Under the pieces are notes generated by a model that saw only the letters and a list, made by a program, of their open reading frames with translations, was not told where the DNA came from and ran no database searches. A program made the translations under genes and the position numbers. Positions 23,631-35,584 of a stretch of 64,000 nt of DNA are shown piece after piece. Where the stretch lies: positions 9,546,370 to 9,610,369 of the forward strand of contig OW028579.1 in NCBI GenBank assembly GCA_932294295.1, written 5' to 3'. Numbering within the stretch: position 1 is the first letter of the stretch; the number at the start of each line of letters is the position of its first letter. This DNA comes from Alitta virens. Lineage: Eukaryota > Annelida > Polychaeta > Phyllodocida > Nereididae.

Positions 23631-24464
23631 CTTACTAATTCATCGGCGCGGCCTGTGAGTCTGGCATCTCACTGCTAATTGCACTTCCTACATTTTTGTG
23701 TACTCTTGATAATTTAACTGTGCCACGTCGTTCCCTGACGCTACTATTGACTATTTCACTTCGGTGTTGCATTGTTGTCGTTTGTTTTCTTGTCAGCATC
23801 CTGGCTCTCTGCAACGGCCTTGACCCCGCTACGCACGAGTGCCCCACGTGGCTATCATAATGCACGCTTCGTTCTCTGTCTCTCATTGGCTGTGCTAAGT
23901 GGACCTAACTTACTACATCATCGGCGCGGCCTGTGAGTCTGGCATCTCACTGCTAAGTGCACTTCCTACATGGCTGTGTACTCTTGATAATTTAACTGTG
24001 CCACGTCTTTCCAATAGGCTATTATAGAGTATTTCACTTCGGTGTTGCGTTGTTGTCGTTAGTTTTCTTGTCAGCATGCTGGCCCTCTACAGCGGCCTTG
24101 ACCCCGCTACGCACGAGTGCCCCACGTGGCTATCATAATGCACGCTTCGTTCTCTGCCTCTCATTGGCTGTGCTAAGTGTACTCAACTTACTACTTCATC
24201 GGCGCGGCCTGTGAGTCTGGCATCTCACTGCTAATTGCACTTCCTACATTTTTGTGTACTCTTGATAATTTAACTGTGCCACGTCGTTCCCTGACGCTAC
24301 TATTGACTATTTCACTTCGGTGTTGCATTGTTGTCGTTTGTTTTCTTGTCAGCATCCTGGCTCTCTGCAACGGCCTTGACCCCGCTACGCACGAGTGCCC
24401 CACGTGGCTATCATAATGCACGCTTCATCCTCTGCCTCTCATTGGCTGTGCTAAGTGGACCTAA

Positions 24465-24742
24465 CTTACTACATCATCGGCGCGGCCTGTGAGTCTGGCA
24501 TCTCACTGCTAAGTGCACTTCCTACATTTTTGTGTACTCTTGATAATTTAACTGTGCCACGTCGTTCCCTGACGCTACTATAGACTATTTCACTTCGGTG
24601 TTGCTTTGTTGTCGTTTGTTTTCTTGTCAGCATTCTGGCTCTCTGCAACGGCCTTGACCCCGCTACGCACGAGTGCCCCACGTGGCTATCATAATGCACG
24701 CTTCGTTCTCTGTCTCTCATTGGCTGTGCTAAGTGGACCTAA
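24465..24742 (+). repeat. Monomer k88: K with a short foreign patch
   Basis: This K monomer keeps ctaagtgc on the left and tatagact, gctttg and cattctgg on the right, but has ttt at offsets 64-66 where K has ggc. The foreign tract lies between about 24,515 and 24,585. This looks like short-tract gene conversion, although three independent substitutions cannot be excluded. Confidence 0.75.
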
Positions 24743-26132
24743 CTTACTACTTCATCGGCGCGGCCTGTGAGGCTGGCATCTTACTGCTAATTGCACTTCC
24801 TACATTTTTGTGTACTCTTGATAATTTAACTGTGTCACGTCGTTCCCTGACGCTACTATAGAGTATTTCACTTCGGTGTTGCGTTGTTGTCGTTTGTTTT
24901 CTTGTCAGCATCCGGGCTCTCTGCAACGGCCTTGACCCCGCTACGCACGAGTGCCCCACGTGGCTATCATAATGCACGCTTCATCCTCTGCCACTCATTG
25001 GCTGTGCTAAGTTGGCCTAACTTACTACTTCATCGGCGCGGCCTGTGAGTCTGGCATCTCACTGCAAAGTGCACTTCCTACATGGCTGTGTACTCTTGAT
25101 AATTTAACTGTGCCACGTCGTTCCCTGACGCTACTATTGACTATTTCACTTCGGTGTTGCATTGTTGTCGTTTGTTTTCTTGTCAGCATCCTGGCTCTCT
25201 GCAAAGGCCTTGACCCCGCTACGCACGAGTGCCCCACGTGGCTATCATAATGCACGCTTCGTTCTCTGTCTCTCATTGGCTGTGCTAAGTGGACCTAACT
25301 TACTACTTCATCGGCGCGGCCTGTGAGTCTGGCATCTCACTGCTAAGTGCACTTCCTACATGGCTGTGTACTCTTGATAATTTAACTGTGCCACGTCGTT
25401 CCCTGACGCTACTTTAGACTATTTCACTTCGGTGTTGCATTGTTGTCGTTTGTTTTCTTGTCAGCATCCTGGCTCTCTGCAACGGCCTTGACCCCGCTAC
25501 GCACGAGTGCCCCACGTGGCTATCATAATTCACGCTTCGTCCCCTGCCTCTCATTGGCTGTGCTAAGTGGACCTAACTTACTACATCATCGGCGCGGCCT
25601 GTGAGGCTGGCATCTCACTGCTAATTGCACTTCCTACATTTTTGTGTACTCTTGATAATTTAACTGTGTCACGTCGTTCCCTGACGCTACTATAGAGTAT
25701 TTCACTTCGGTGTTGCGTTGTTGTCGTTTGTTTTCTTGTCAGCATCCGGGCTGTCTGCAACGGCCTTGACCCCGCTAAGCACGAGTGCCCCACGTGGCTA
25801 TCATAATGCACGCTTCATCCTCTGCCACTCATTGGCTGTGCTAAGTTGGCCTAACTTACTACTTCATCGGCGCGGCCTGTGAGTCTGGCATCTCACTGCA
25901 AAGTGCACTTCCTACATGGCTGTGTACTCTTGATAATTTAACTGTGCCACGTCGTTCCCTGACGCTACTATAGACTATTTCACTTCGGTGTTGCATTGTT
26001 GTCGTTTGTTTTCTTGTCAGCATCCTGGCTCTCTGCAAAGGCCTTGACCCCGCTACGCACGAGTGCCCCACGTGGCTATCATAATGCACGCTTCGTCGTC
26101 TGCCTCTCATTGGCTGTGCTAAGTGTACTCAA

Positions 26133-26410
26133 CTTACTACTTCATCGGCGCGGCCTGTGAGTCTGGCATCTCACTGCTAATTGCACTTCCTACATGGCTG
26201 TGTACTCTTGATAATTTAACTGTGCCACGTCGTTCCCTGACGCTACTATTGACTATTTCACTTCGGTGTTGCATTGTTGTCGTTTGTTTTCTTGTCAGCA
26301 TCCTGGCACTCTGCAATGGCCTTGACCCCGCTACGCACGAGTGCCCCACGTGGCTATCATTATGCACGCTTCATCCTCTGCCTCTCATTGGCTGTGCTAA
26401 GTGGACCTAA
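26133..26410 (+). repeat. Monomer k94: YH with the reciprocal patch
   Basis: This YH monomer has aattgc on the left and tattgact on the right, but ggc at offsets 64-66 (about 26,196-26,198), which belongs to the other haplotype class. It is the mirror image of the change in k88, six monomers away. Confidence 0.75.
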
Positions 26411-26688
26411 CTTACTACATCATCGGCGCGGCCTGTGAGTCTGGCATCTCACTGCTAATTGCACTTCCTACATTTTTGTGTACTCTTGATAATTTAACTG
26501 TGCCACGTCGTTCCCTGACGCTACTATAGAGTATTTCACTTCGGTGTTGCTTTGTTGTCGTTTGTTTTCTTGTCAGCATCCTGGCCCTCTACAGCGGCCT
26601 TGACCCCGCTACGCACGAGTGCCCCACGTGGCTATCATAATGCACGCTTCGTCCTCTGCCTCTCATTGGCTGTGCTAAGTGTACCTAA

Positions 26689-29600
26689 CTTACTAATTCA
26701 TCGGCGCGGCCTGTGAGTCTGGCATCTCACTGCTAATTGCACTTCCTACATTTTTGTGTACTCTTGATAATTTAACTGTGCCACGTCGTTCCCTGACGCT
26801 ACTATTGACTATTTCACTTCGGTGTTGCATTGTTGTCGTTTGTTTTCTTGTCAGCATCCTGGCTCTCTGCAACGGCCTTGACCCCGCTACGCACGAGTGC
26901 CCCACGTGGCTATCATAATGCACGCTTCGTTCTCTGTCTCTCATTGGCTGTGCTAAGTGGACCTAACTTACTACATCATCGGCGCGGCCTGTGAGTCTGG
27001 CATCTCACTGCTAAGTGCACTTCCTACATGGCTGTGTACTCTTGATAATTTAACTGTGCCACGTCTTTCCAATAGGCTATTATAGAGTATTTCACTTCGG
27101 TGTTGCGTTGTTGTCGTTAGTTTTCTTGTCAGCATGCTGGCCCTCTACAGCGGCCTTGACCCCGCTACGCACGAGTGCCCCACGTGGCTATCATTATGCA
27201 CGCTTTATCCTCTGCCTCTCATTGGCTGTGCTAAGTGGACCTAACTTACTACATCATCGGCGCGGCCTGTGAGTCTGGCATCTCACTGCTTATTGCACTT
27301 CCTACATTTTTGTGTACTCTTGATAATTTAACTGTGCCACGTCGTTCCCTGACGCTACTATAGAGTATTTCACTTCGGTGTTGCTTTGTTGTCGTTTGTT
27401 TTCTTGTCAGATTCCTGGCCCTCTACAGCGGCCTTGACCCCGCTACGCACGAGTGCCCCACGTGGCTATCATAATGCACGCTTCGTTCTCTGCCTCTCAT
27501 TGGCTGTGCTAAGTGTACCTAACTTACTACTTCATCGGCGCGGCCTGTGAGTCTGGCATCTCACTGCTAATTGCACTTCCTACATTTTTGTGTACTCTTG
27601 ATAATTTAACTGTGCCACGTCGTTCCCTGACGCTACTATTGACTATTTCACTTCGGTGTTGCATTGTTGTCGTTTGTTTTCTTGTCAGCATCCTGGCTCT
27701 CTGCAACGGCCTTGACCGCGCTACGCACGAGTGCCCCACGTGGCTATCATAATGCACGCTTCATCCCCTGCCTCTCATTGGCTGTGCTAAGTGGACCTAA
27801 CTTACTACATCATCGGCGCGGCCTGTGAGTCTGGCATCTCACTGCTAATTGCACTTCCTACATTTTTGTGTACTCTTGATAATTTAACTGTGCCACGTCG
27901 TTCCCTGACGCTACTATAGAGTATTTCACTTCGGTGTTGCTTTGTTGTCGTTTGTTTTCTTGTCAGCATCCGGGCTCTCTGCAACGGCCTTGACCCCGCT
28001 ACGCACGAGTGCCCCACGTGGCTATCATAATGCACGCTTCATCCTCTGCCTCTCATTGGCTGTGCTAAGTGGACCTAACTTACTACTTCATCGGCGCGGC
28101 CTGTGAGTCTGGCATCTCACTGCTAATTGCACTTCCTACATTTTTGTGTACTCTTGATAATTTAACTGTGCCACGTCGTTCCCTGACGCTACTATTGACT
28201 ATTTCACTTCGGTGTTGCATTGTTGTCGTTTGTTTTCTTGTCAGCATCTTGGCTCTCTGCAACGGCCTTGACCCCGCTACGCACGAGTGCCCCACGTGGC
28301 TATCATAATGCACGCTTCATCCTCTGCCTCTCATTGGCTGTGCTAAGTGGACCTAACTTACTACATCATCGGCGCGGCCTGTGAGTCTGGCATCTCACTG
28401 CTAAGTGCACTTCCTACATGGCTGTGTACTCTTGATAATTTAACTGTGCCACGTCGTTCCCTGACGCTACTATAGACTATTTCACTTCGGTGTTGCTTTG
28501 TTGTCGTTTGTTTTCTTGTCAGCATTCTGGCTCTCTGCAATGGCCTTGACCCCGCTACGCACGAGTGCCCCACGTGGCTATCATAATGCACGCTTCGTTC
28601 TCTGTCTCTCATTGGCTGTGCTAAGTGGACCTAACTTACTACTTCATCGGCGCGGCCTGTGAGTCTGGCATCTCACTGCTAAGTGCACTTCCTACATGGC
28701 TGTGTACTCTTGATAATTTAACTGTGCCACGTCGTTCCCTGACGCTACTTTAGACTATTTCACTTCGGTGTTGCATTGTTGTCGTTTGTTTTCTTGTCAG
28801 CATCCTGGCTCTCTGCAACGGCCTTGACCCCGCTACGCACGAGTGCCCCACGTGGCTATCATAATTCACGCTTCGTCCCCTGCCTCTCATTGGCTGTGCT
28901 AAGTGGACCTAACTTACTACATCATCGGCGCGGCCTGTGAGGCTGGCATCTCACTGCTAATTGCACTTCCTACATTTTTGTGTACTCTTGATAATTTAAC
29001 TGTGTCACGTCGTTCCCTGACGCTACTATAGAGTATTTCACTTCGGTGTTGCGTTGTTGTCGTTTGTTTTCTTGTCAGCATCCGGGCTCTCTGCAACGGC
29101 CTTGACCCCGCTACGCACGAGTGCCCCACGTGGCTATCATAATGCACGCTTCATCCTCTGCCACTCATTGGCTGTGCTAAGTTGGCCTAACTTACTACTT
29201 CATCGGCGCGGCCTGTGAGTCTGGCATCTCACTGCAAAGTGCACTTCCTACATGGCTGTGTACTCTTGATAATTTAACTGTGCCACGTCGTTCCCTGACG
29301 CTACTATAGACTATTTCACTTCGGTGTTGCATTGTTGTCGTTTGTTTTCTTGTTAGCATCCTGGCTCTCTGCAAAGGCCTTGACCCCGCTACGCACGAGT
29401 GCCCCACGTGGCTATCATAATGCACGCTTCGTTCTCTGTCTCTCATTGGCTGTGCTAAGTGGACCTAACTTACTACTTCATCGGCGCGGCCTGTGAGTCT
29501 GGCATCTCACTGCTAAGTGCACTTCCTACATGGCTGTGTACTCTTGATAATTTAACTGTGCCACGTCGTTCCCTGACGCTACTATAGACTATTTCACTTC

Positions 29601-30302
29601 GGTGTTGCATTGTTGTCGTTTGTTTTCTTGTCAGCATCCTGGCTCTCTGCAACGGCCTTGACCCCGCTACGCACGAGTGCCCCACGTGGCTATCATAATT
29701 CACGCTTCGTCCCCTGCCTCTCATTGGCTGTGCTAAGTGGACCTAACTTACTACATCATCGGCGCGGCCTGTGAGGCTGGCATCTCACTGCTAATTGCAC
29801 TTCCTACATTTTTGTGTACTCTTGATAATTTAACTGTGTCACGTCGTTCCCTGACGCTACTATAGAGTATTTCACTTCGGTGTTGCGTTGTTGTCGTTTG
29901 TTTTCTTGTCAGCATCCGGGCTCTCTGCAACGGCCTTGACCCCGCTACGCACGAGTGCCCCACGTGGCTATCATAATGCACGCTTCATCCTCTGCCACTC
30001 ATTGGCTGTGCTAAGTTGGCCTAACTTACTACTTCATCGGCGCGGCCTGTGAGTCTGGCATCTCACTGCAAAGTGCACTTCCTACATGGCTGTGTACTCT
30101 TGATAATTTAACTGTGCCACGTCGTTCCCTGACGCTACTATAGACTATTTCACTTCGGTGTTGCATTGTTGTCGTTTGTTTTCTTGTCAGCATCCTGGCT
30201 CTCTGCAAAGGCCTTGACCCCGCTACGCACGAGTGCCCCACGTGGCTATCATAATGCACGCTTCGTCCTCTGCCTCTCATTGGCTGTGCTAAGTGTACTC
30301 AA
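26689..30302 (+). repeat. 18-offset HOR copy 1 (k96-k108)
   Basis: The order is N-B-P-R-T-D-K-S-L'-C-S'-L'-C. It recurs at 31,693-35,306 (k114-k126), an offset of 5,004 bp. Shared markers include the ctacatc B and cttattgc P. Differences include attcctgg at 27,411 in k98 only and catcttggc in k101 only. tctcgctgc is present in k118 but not k100. Confidence 0.88.
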
Positions 30303-30580
30303 CTTACTACTTCATCGGCGCGGCCTGTGAGTCTGGCATCTCACTGCTAATTGCACTTCCTACATTTTTGTGTACTCTTGATAATTTAACTGTGCCACGT
30401 CGTTCCCTGACGCTACTATTGACTATTTCACTTCGGTGTTGCATTGTTGTCGTTTGTTTTCTTGTCAGCATCCTGGCACTCTGCAATGGCCTTGACCCCG
30501 CTACGCACGAGTGCCCCACGTGGCTATCATTATGCACGCTTCATCCTCTGCCTCTCATTGGCTGTGCTAAGTGGACCTAA
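30303..30580 (+). repeat. Monomer type YH (exemplar k109)
   Basis: YH equals Y in its left part but has cactctgcaatgg at 175 and tcattatgc at 225. Copies: k = 67, 73, 94 (modified), 109, 140, 159, 172, 183, 207, 218. k140 and k159 additionally share gtggttatc at offset 218, which marks them as products of one duplication. YH is usually followed by P; k172 and k207 are followed by the mosaics k173 and k208. Confidence 0.88.
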
Positions 30581-30858
30581 CTTACTACATCATCGGCGCG
30601 GCCTGTGAGTCTGGCATCTCACTGCTAATTGCACTTCCTACATTTTTGTGTACTCTTGATAATTTAACTGTGCCACGTCGTTCCCTGACGCTACTATAGA
30701 GTATTTCACTTCGGTGTTGCTTTGTTGTCGTTTGTTTTCTTGTCAGCATCCTGGCCCTCTACAGCGGCCTTGACCCCGCTACGCACGAGTGCCCCACGTG
30801 GCTATCATAATGCACGCTTCGTCCTCTGCCTCTCATTGGCTGTGCTAAGTGTACCTAA
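30581..30858 (+). repeat. Monomer type P (exemplar k110)
   Basis: Type P has acatcatc at offset 7, aattgc, ttt at 64-66, tatagagt, gctttg and ccctctacagcgg at 175. Copies: k = 51, 54, 58, 68, 74, 77, 80, 95, 98, 110, 113, 116, 129, 141, 144, 160, 163, 184, 187, 190, 219, 222, 225, plus the right part of k84. None lie left of 14.1 kb. Markers inside the family: cttattgc at 45 in k98, 116, 129, 190, 225; gtgagcatcc at 162 in k58, 144, 163. The ctctacag change puts a TAG in the common minus-strand frame. Confidence 0.9.
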
Positions 30859-31136
30859 CTTACTAATTCATCGGCGCGGCCTGTGAGTCTGGCATCTCAC
30901 TGCTAATTGCACTTCCTACATTTTTGTGTACTCTTGATAATTTAACTGTGCCACGTCGTTCCCTGACGCTACTATTGACTATTTCACTTCGGTGTTGCAT
31001 TGTTGTCGTTTGTTTTCTTGTCAGCATCCTGGCTCTCTGCAACGGCCTTGACCCCGCTACGCACGAGTGCCCCACGTGGCTATCATAATGCACGCTTCGT
31101 TCTCTGTCTCTCATTGGCTGTGCTAAGTGGACCTAA
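30859..31136 (+). repeat. Monomer type N (exemplar k111)
   Basis: Type N is defined by ctaattcat at offset 5 (c to a at offset 8), with aattgc, ttt, tattgact, gcattg and the tail gttctctgtctctc. Copies: k = 52, 56, 69, 75, 85, 96, 111, 114, 142, 161, 185, 188, 220, 223, plus the right part of k127 and the left end of k173 and k208. It is followed by B in nearly every case. Confidence 0.9.
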
Positions 31137-31414
31137 CTTACTACTTCATCGGCGCGGCCTGTGAGTCTGGCATCTCACTGCTAAGTGCACTTCCTACATG
31201 GCTGTGTACTCTTGATAATTTAACTGTGCCACGTCTTTCCAATAGGCTATTATAGAGTATTTCACTTCGGTGTTGCGTTGTTGTCGTTAGTTTTCTTGTC
31301 AGCATGCTGGCCCTCTACAGCGGCCTTGACCCCGCTACGCACGAGTGCCCCACGTGGCTATCATTATGCACGCTTTATCCTCTGCCTCTCATTGGCTGTG
31401 CTAAGTGGACCTAA
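31137..31414 (+). repeat. Monomer type B with divergent block (exemplar k112)
   Basis: Type B has ctaagtgc and ggc in its left part, then ctttccaataggctatta from offset 99, where other types have cgttccctgacgctacta. That is six substitutions in 15 bases (offsets 100, 105, 106, 107, 109, 114). It also has gttagtttt at 150, usually catgctgg at 167, and ccctctacagcgg. There are 15 copies: k = 53, 57, 76, 79, 86, 97, 112, 115, 128, 143, 162, 186, 189, 221, 224. They start with ctacttc or ctacatc (the latter in k86, 97, 115, 128, 189, 224). The block creates a CCAAT pentamer and the inverted repeat AATAG-G-CTATT. Copy length is still 278. Confidence 0.92.
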
Positions 31415-32526
31415 CTTACTACATCATCGGCGCGGCCTGTGAGTCTGGCATCTCACTGCTAATTGCACTTCCTACATTTTTGTGTACTCTTGATAATTTA
31501 ACTGTGCCACGTCGTTCCCTGACGCTACTATAGAGTATTTCACTTCGGTGTTGCTTTGTTGTCGTTTGTTTTCTTGTCAGCATCCTGGCCCTCTACAGCG
31601 GCCTTGACCCCGCTACGCACGAGTGCCCCACGTGGCTATCATAATGCACGCTTCGTCCTCTGCCTCTCATTGGCTGTGCTAAGTGTACCTAACTTACTAA
31701 TTCATCGGCGCGGCCTGTGAGTCTGGCATCTCACTGCTAATTGCACTTCCTACATTTTTGTGTACTCTTGATAATTTAACTGTGCCACGTCGTTCCCTGA
31801 CGCTACTATTGACTATTTCACTTCGGTGTTGCATTGTTGTCGTTTGTTTTCTTGTCAGCATCCTGGCTCTCTGCAACGGCCTTGACCCCGCTACGCACGA
31901 GTGCCCCACGTGGCTATCATAATGCACGCTTCGTTCTCTGTCTCTCATTGGCTGTGCTAAGTGGACCTAACTTACTACATCATCGGCGCGGCCTGTGAGT
32001 CTGGCATCTCACTGCTAAGTGCACTTCCTACATGGCTGTGTACTCTTGATAATTTAACTGTGCCACGTCTTTCCAATAGGCTATTATAGAGTATTTCACT
32101 TCGGTGTTGCGTTGTTGTCGTTAGTTTTCTTGTCAGCATGCTGGCCCTCTACAGCGGCCTTGACCCCGCTACGCACGAGTGCCCCACGTGGCTATCATTA
32201 TGCACGCTTTATCCTCTGCCTCTCATTGGCTGTGCTAAGTGGACCTAACTTACTACATCATCGGCGCGGCCTGTGAGTCTGGCATCTCACTGCTTATTGC
32301 ACTTCCTACATTTTTGTGTACTCTTGATAATTTAACTGTGCCACGTCGTTCCCTGACGCTACTATAGAGTATTTCACTTCGGTGTTGCTTTGTTGTCGTT
32401 TGTTTTCTTGTCAGCATCCTGGCCCTCTACAGCGGCCTTGACCCCGCTACGCACGAGTGCCCCACGTGGCTATCATAATGCACGCTTCGTTCTCTGCCTC
32501 TCATTGGCTGTGCTAAGTGTACCTAA

Positions 32527-32804
32527 CTTACTACTTCATCGGCGCGGCCTGTGAGTCTGGCATCTCACTGCTAATTGCACTTCCTACATTTTTGTGTACT
32601 CTTGATAATTTAACTGTGCCACGTCGTTCCCTGACGCTACTATTGACTATTTCACTTCGGTGTTGCATTGTTGTCGTTTGTTTTCTTGTCAGCATCCTGG
32701 CTCTCTGCAACGGCCTTGACCGCGCTACGCACGAGTGCCCCACGTGGCTATCATAATGCACGCTTCATCCCCTGCCTCTCATTGGCTGTGCTAAGTGGAC
32801 CTAA
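32527..32804 (+). repeat. Monomer type R (exemplar k117)
   Basis: Type R resembles Y (aattgc, ttt, tattgact, gcaacgg) but has gaccgcgct instead of gaccccgct at offset 192 and is preceded by the junction gtgtacctaac. Copies: k = 55, 59, 99, 117, 130, 145, 164, 191, 226, plus the right parts of k173 and k208. k78 and k81 look the same but lack the gaccgcgct change, so they may represent the ancestral state. R lies between P and T in most blocks. Confidence 0.88.
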
Positions 32805-34472
32805 CTTACTACATCATCGGCGCGGCCTGTGAGTCTGGCATCTCGCTGCTAATTGCACTTCCTACATTTTTGTGTACTCTTGATAATTTAACTGTGCCAC
32901 GTCGTTCCCTGACGCTACTATAGAGTATTTCACTTCGGTGTTGCTTTGTTGTCGTTTGTTTTCTTGTCAGCATCCGGGCTCTCTGCAACGGCCTTGACCC
33001 CGCTACGCACGAGTGCCCCACGTGGCTATCATAATGCACGCTTCATCCTCTGCCTCTCATTGGCTGTGCTAAGTGGACCTAACTTACTACTTCATCGGCG
33101 CGGCCTGTGAGTCTGGCATCTCACTGCTAATTGCACTTCCTACATTTTTGTGTACTCTTGATAATTTAACTGTGCCACGTCGTTCCCTGACGCTACTATT
33201 GACTATTTCACTTCGGTGTTGCATTGTTGTCGTTTGTTTTCTTGTCAGCATCCTGGCTCTCTGCAACGGCCTTGACCCCGCTACGCACGAGTGCCCCACG
33301 TGGCTATCATAATGCACGCTTCATCCTCTGCCTCTCATTGGCTGTGCTAAGTGGACCTAACTTACTACATCATCGGCGCGGCCTGTGAGTCTGGCATCTC
33401 ACTGCTAAGTGCACTTCCTACATGGCTGTGTACTCTTGATAATTTAACTGTGCCACGTCGTTCCCTGACGCTACTATAGACTATTTCACTTCGGTGTTGC
33501 TTTGTTGTCGTTTGTTTTCTTGTCAGCATTCTGGCTCTCTGCAATGGCCTTGACCCCGCTACGCACGAGTGCCCCACGTGGCTATCATAATGCACGCTTC
33601 GTTCTCTGTCTCTCATTGGCTGTGCTAAGTGGACCTAACTTACTACTTCATCGGCGCGGCCTGTGAGTCTGGCATCTCACTGCTAAGTGCACTTCCTACA
33701 TGGCTGTGTACTCTTGATAATTTAACTGTGCCACGTCGTTCCCTGACGCTACTTTAGACTATTTCACTTCGGTGTTGCATTGTTGTCGTTTGTTTTCTTG
33801 TCAGCATCCTGGCTCTCTGCAACGGCCTTGACCCCGCTACGCACGAGTGCCCCACGTGGCTATCATAATTCACGCTTCGTCCCCTGCCTCTCATTGGCTG
33901 TGCTAAGTGGACCTAACTTACTACATCATCGGCGCGGCCTGTGAGGCTGGCATCTCACTGCTAATTGCACTTCCTACATTTTTGTGTACTCTTGATAATT
34001 TAACTGTGTCACGTCGTTCCCTGACGCTACTATAGAGTATTTCACTTCGGTGTTGCGTTGTTGTCGTTTGTTTTCTTGTCAGCATCCGGGCTCTCTGCAA
34101 CGGCCTTGACCCCGCTACGCACGAGTGCCCCACGTGGCTATCATAATGCACGCTTCATCCTCTGCCACTCATTGGCTGTGCTAAGTTGGCCTAACTTACT
34201 ACTTCATCGGCGCGGCCTGTGAGTCTGGCATCTCACTGCAAAGTGCACTTCCTACATGGCTGTGTACTCTTGATAATTTAACTGTGCCACGTCGTTCCCT
34301 GACGCTACTATAGACTATTTCACTTCGGTGTTGCATTGTTGTCGTTTGTTTTCTTGTTAGCATCCTGGCTCTCTGCAAAGGCCTTGACCCCGCTACGCAC
34401 GAGTGCCCCACGTGGCTATCATAATGCACGCTTCGTTCTCTGTCTCTCATTGGCTGTGCTAAGTGGACCTAA

Positions 34473-34750
34473 CTTACTACTTCATCGGCGCGGCCTGTGA
34501 GTCTGGCATCTCACTGCTAAGTGCACTTCCTACATGGCTGTGTACTCTTGATAATTTAACTGTGCCACGTCGTTCCCTGACGCTACTATAGACTATTTCA
34601 CTTCGGTGTTGCATTGTTGTCGTTTGTTTTCTTGTCAGCATCCTGGCTCTCTGCAACGGCCTTGACCCCGCTACGCACGAGTGCCCCACGTGGCTATCAT
34701 AATTCACGCTTCGTCCCCTGCCTCTCATTGGCTGTGCTAAGTGGACCTAA
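34473..34750 (+). repeat. Monomer type S' (exemplar k124)
   Basis: S' resembles S (ctaagtgc at 45, ggc at 64-66, tail taattcacg with cgtcccc) but has tatagact, not tttagact, near offset 117. Copies: k = 106, 124, 137, 156, 180, 198, 215, all right of 29.4 kb. Each one sits between a C monomer carrying gttagc and an L' monomer, which shows that C-S'-L' spread as a unit. Confidence 0.88.
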
Positions 34751-35306
34751 CTTACTACATCATCGGCGCGGCCTGTGAGGCTGGCATCTCACTGCTAATT
34801 GCACTTCCTACATTTTTGTGTACTCTTGATAATTTAACTGTGTCACGTCGTTCCCTGACGCTACTATAGAGTATTTCACTTCGGTGTTGCGTTGTTGTCG
34901 TTTGTTTTCTTGTCAGCATCCGGGCTCTCTGCAACGGCCTTGACCCCGCTACGCACGAGTGCCCCACGTGGCTATCATAATGCACGCTTCATCCTCTGCC
35001 ACTCATTGGCTGTGCTAAGTTGGCCTAACTTACTACTTCATCGGCGCGGCCTGTGAGTCTGGCATCTCACTGCAAAGTGCACTTCCTACATGGCTGTGTA
35101 CTCTTGATAATTTAACTGTGCCACGTCGTTCCCTGACGCTACTATAGACTATTTCACTTCGGTGTTGCATTGTTGTCGTTTGTTTTCTTGTCAGCATCCT
35201 GGCTCTCTGCAAAGGCCTTGACCCCGCTACGCACGAGTGCCCCACGTGGCTATCATAATGCACGCTTCGTCCTCTGCCTCTCATTGGCTGTGCTAAGTGT
35301 ACTCAA

Positions 35307-35584
35307 CTTACTACTTCATCGGCGCGGCCTGTGAGTCTGGCATCTCACTGCTAATTGCACTTCCTACATTTTTGTGTACTCTTGATAATTTAACTGTGCC
35401 ACGTCGTTCCCTGACGCTACTATTGACTATTTCACTTCGGTGTTGCATTGTTGTCGTTTGTTTTCTTGTCAGCATCCTGGCTCTCTGCAACGGCCTTGAC
35501 CCCGCTACGCACGAGTGCCCCACGTGGCTATCATAATGCACGCTTCGTTCTCTGTCTCTCATTGGCTGTGCTAAGTGGACCTAA
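35307..35584 (+). repeat. Chimeric monomer k127 (Y/YH left, N right)
   Basis: It begins like Y or YH (gtgtactcaac junction, ctacttc) and ends like N (gcaacgg, gttctctgtctctc tail) before a B monomer. The switch lies between about 35,315 and 35,484, where the types are identical. It is the crossover monomer of the 13-monomer tandem duplication. Confidence 0.8.

Larger units (their letters stand above)
31693..35306 (+). repeat. 18-offset HOR copy 2 (k114-k126)
   Basis: This is the partner of k96-k108. Its section k115-k126 (31,971-35,306) is itself repeated 13 monomers on as k128-k139 (35,585-38,920), offset 3,614 bp, and again as k189-k199 plus the left part of k200 at offset 20,572 bp. Confidence 0.88.
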
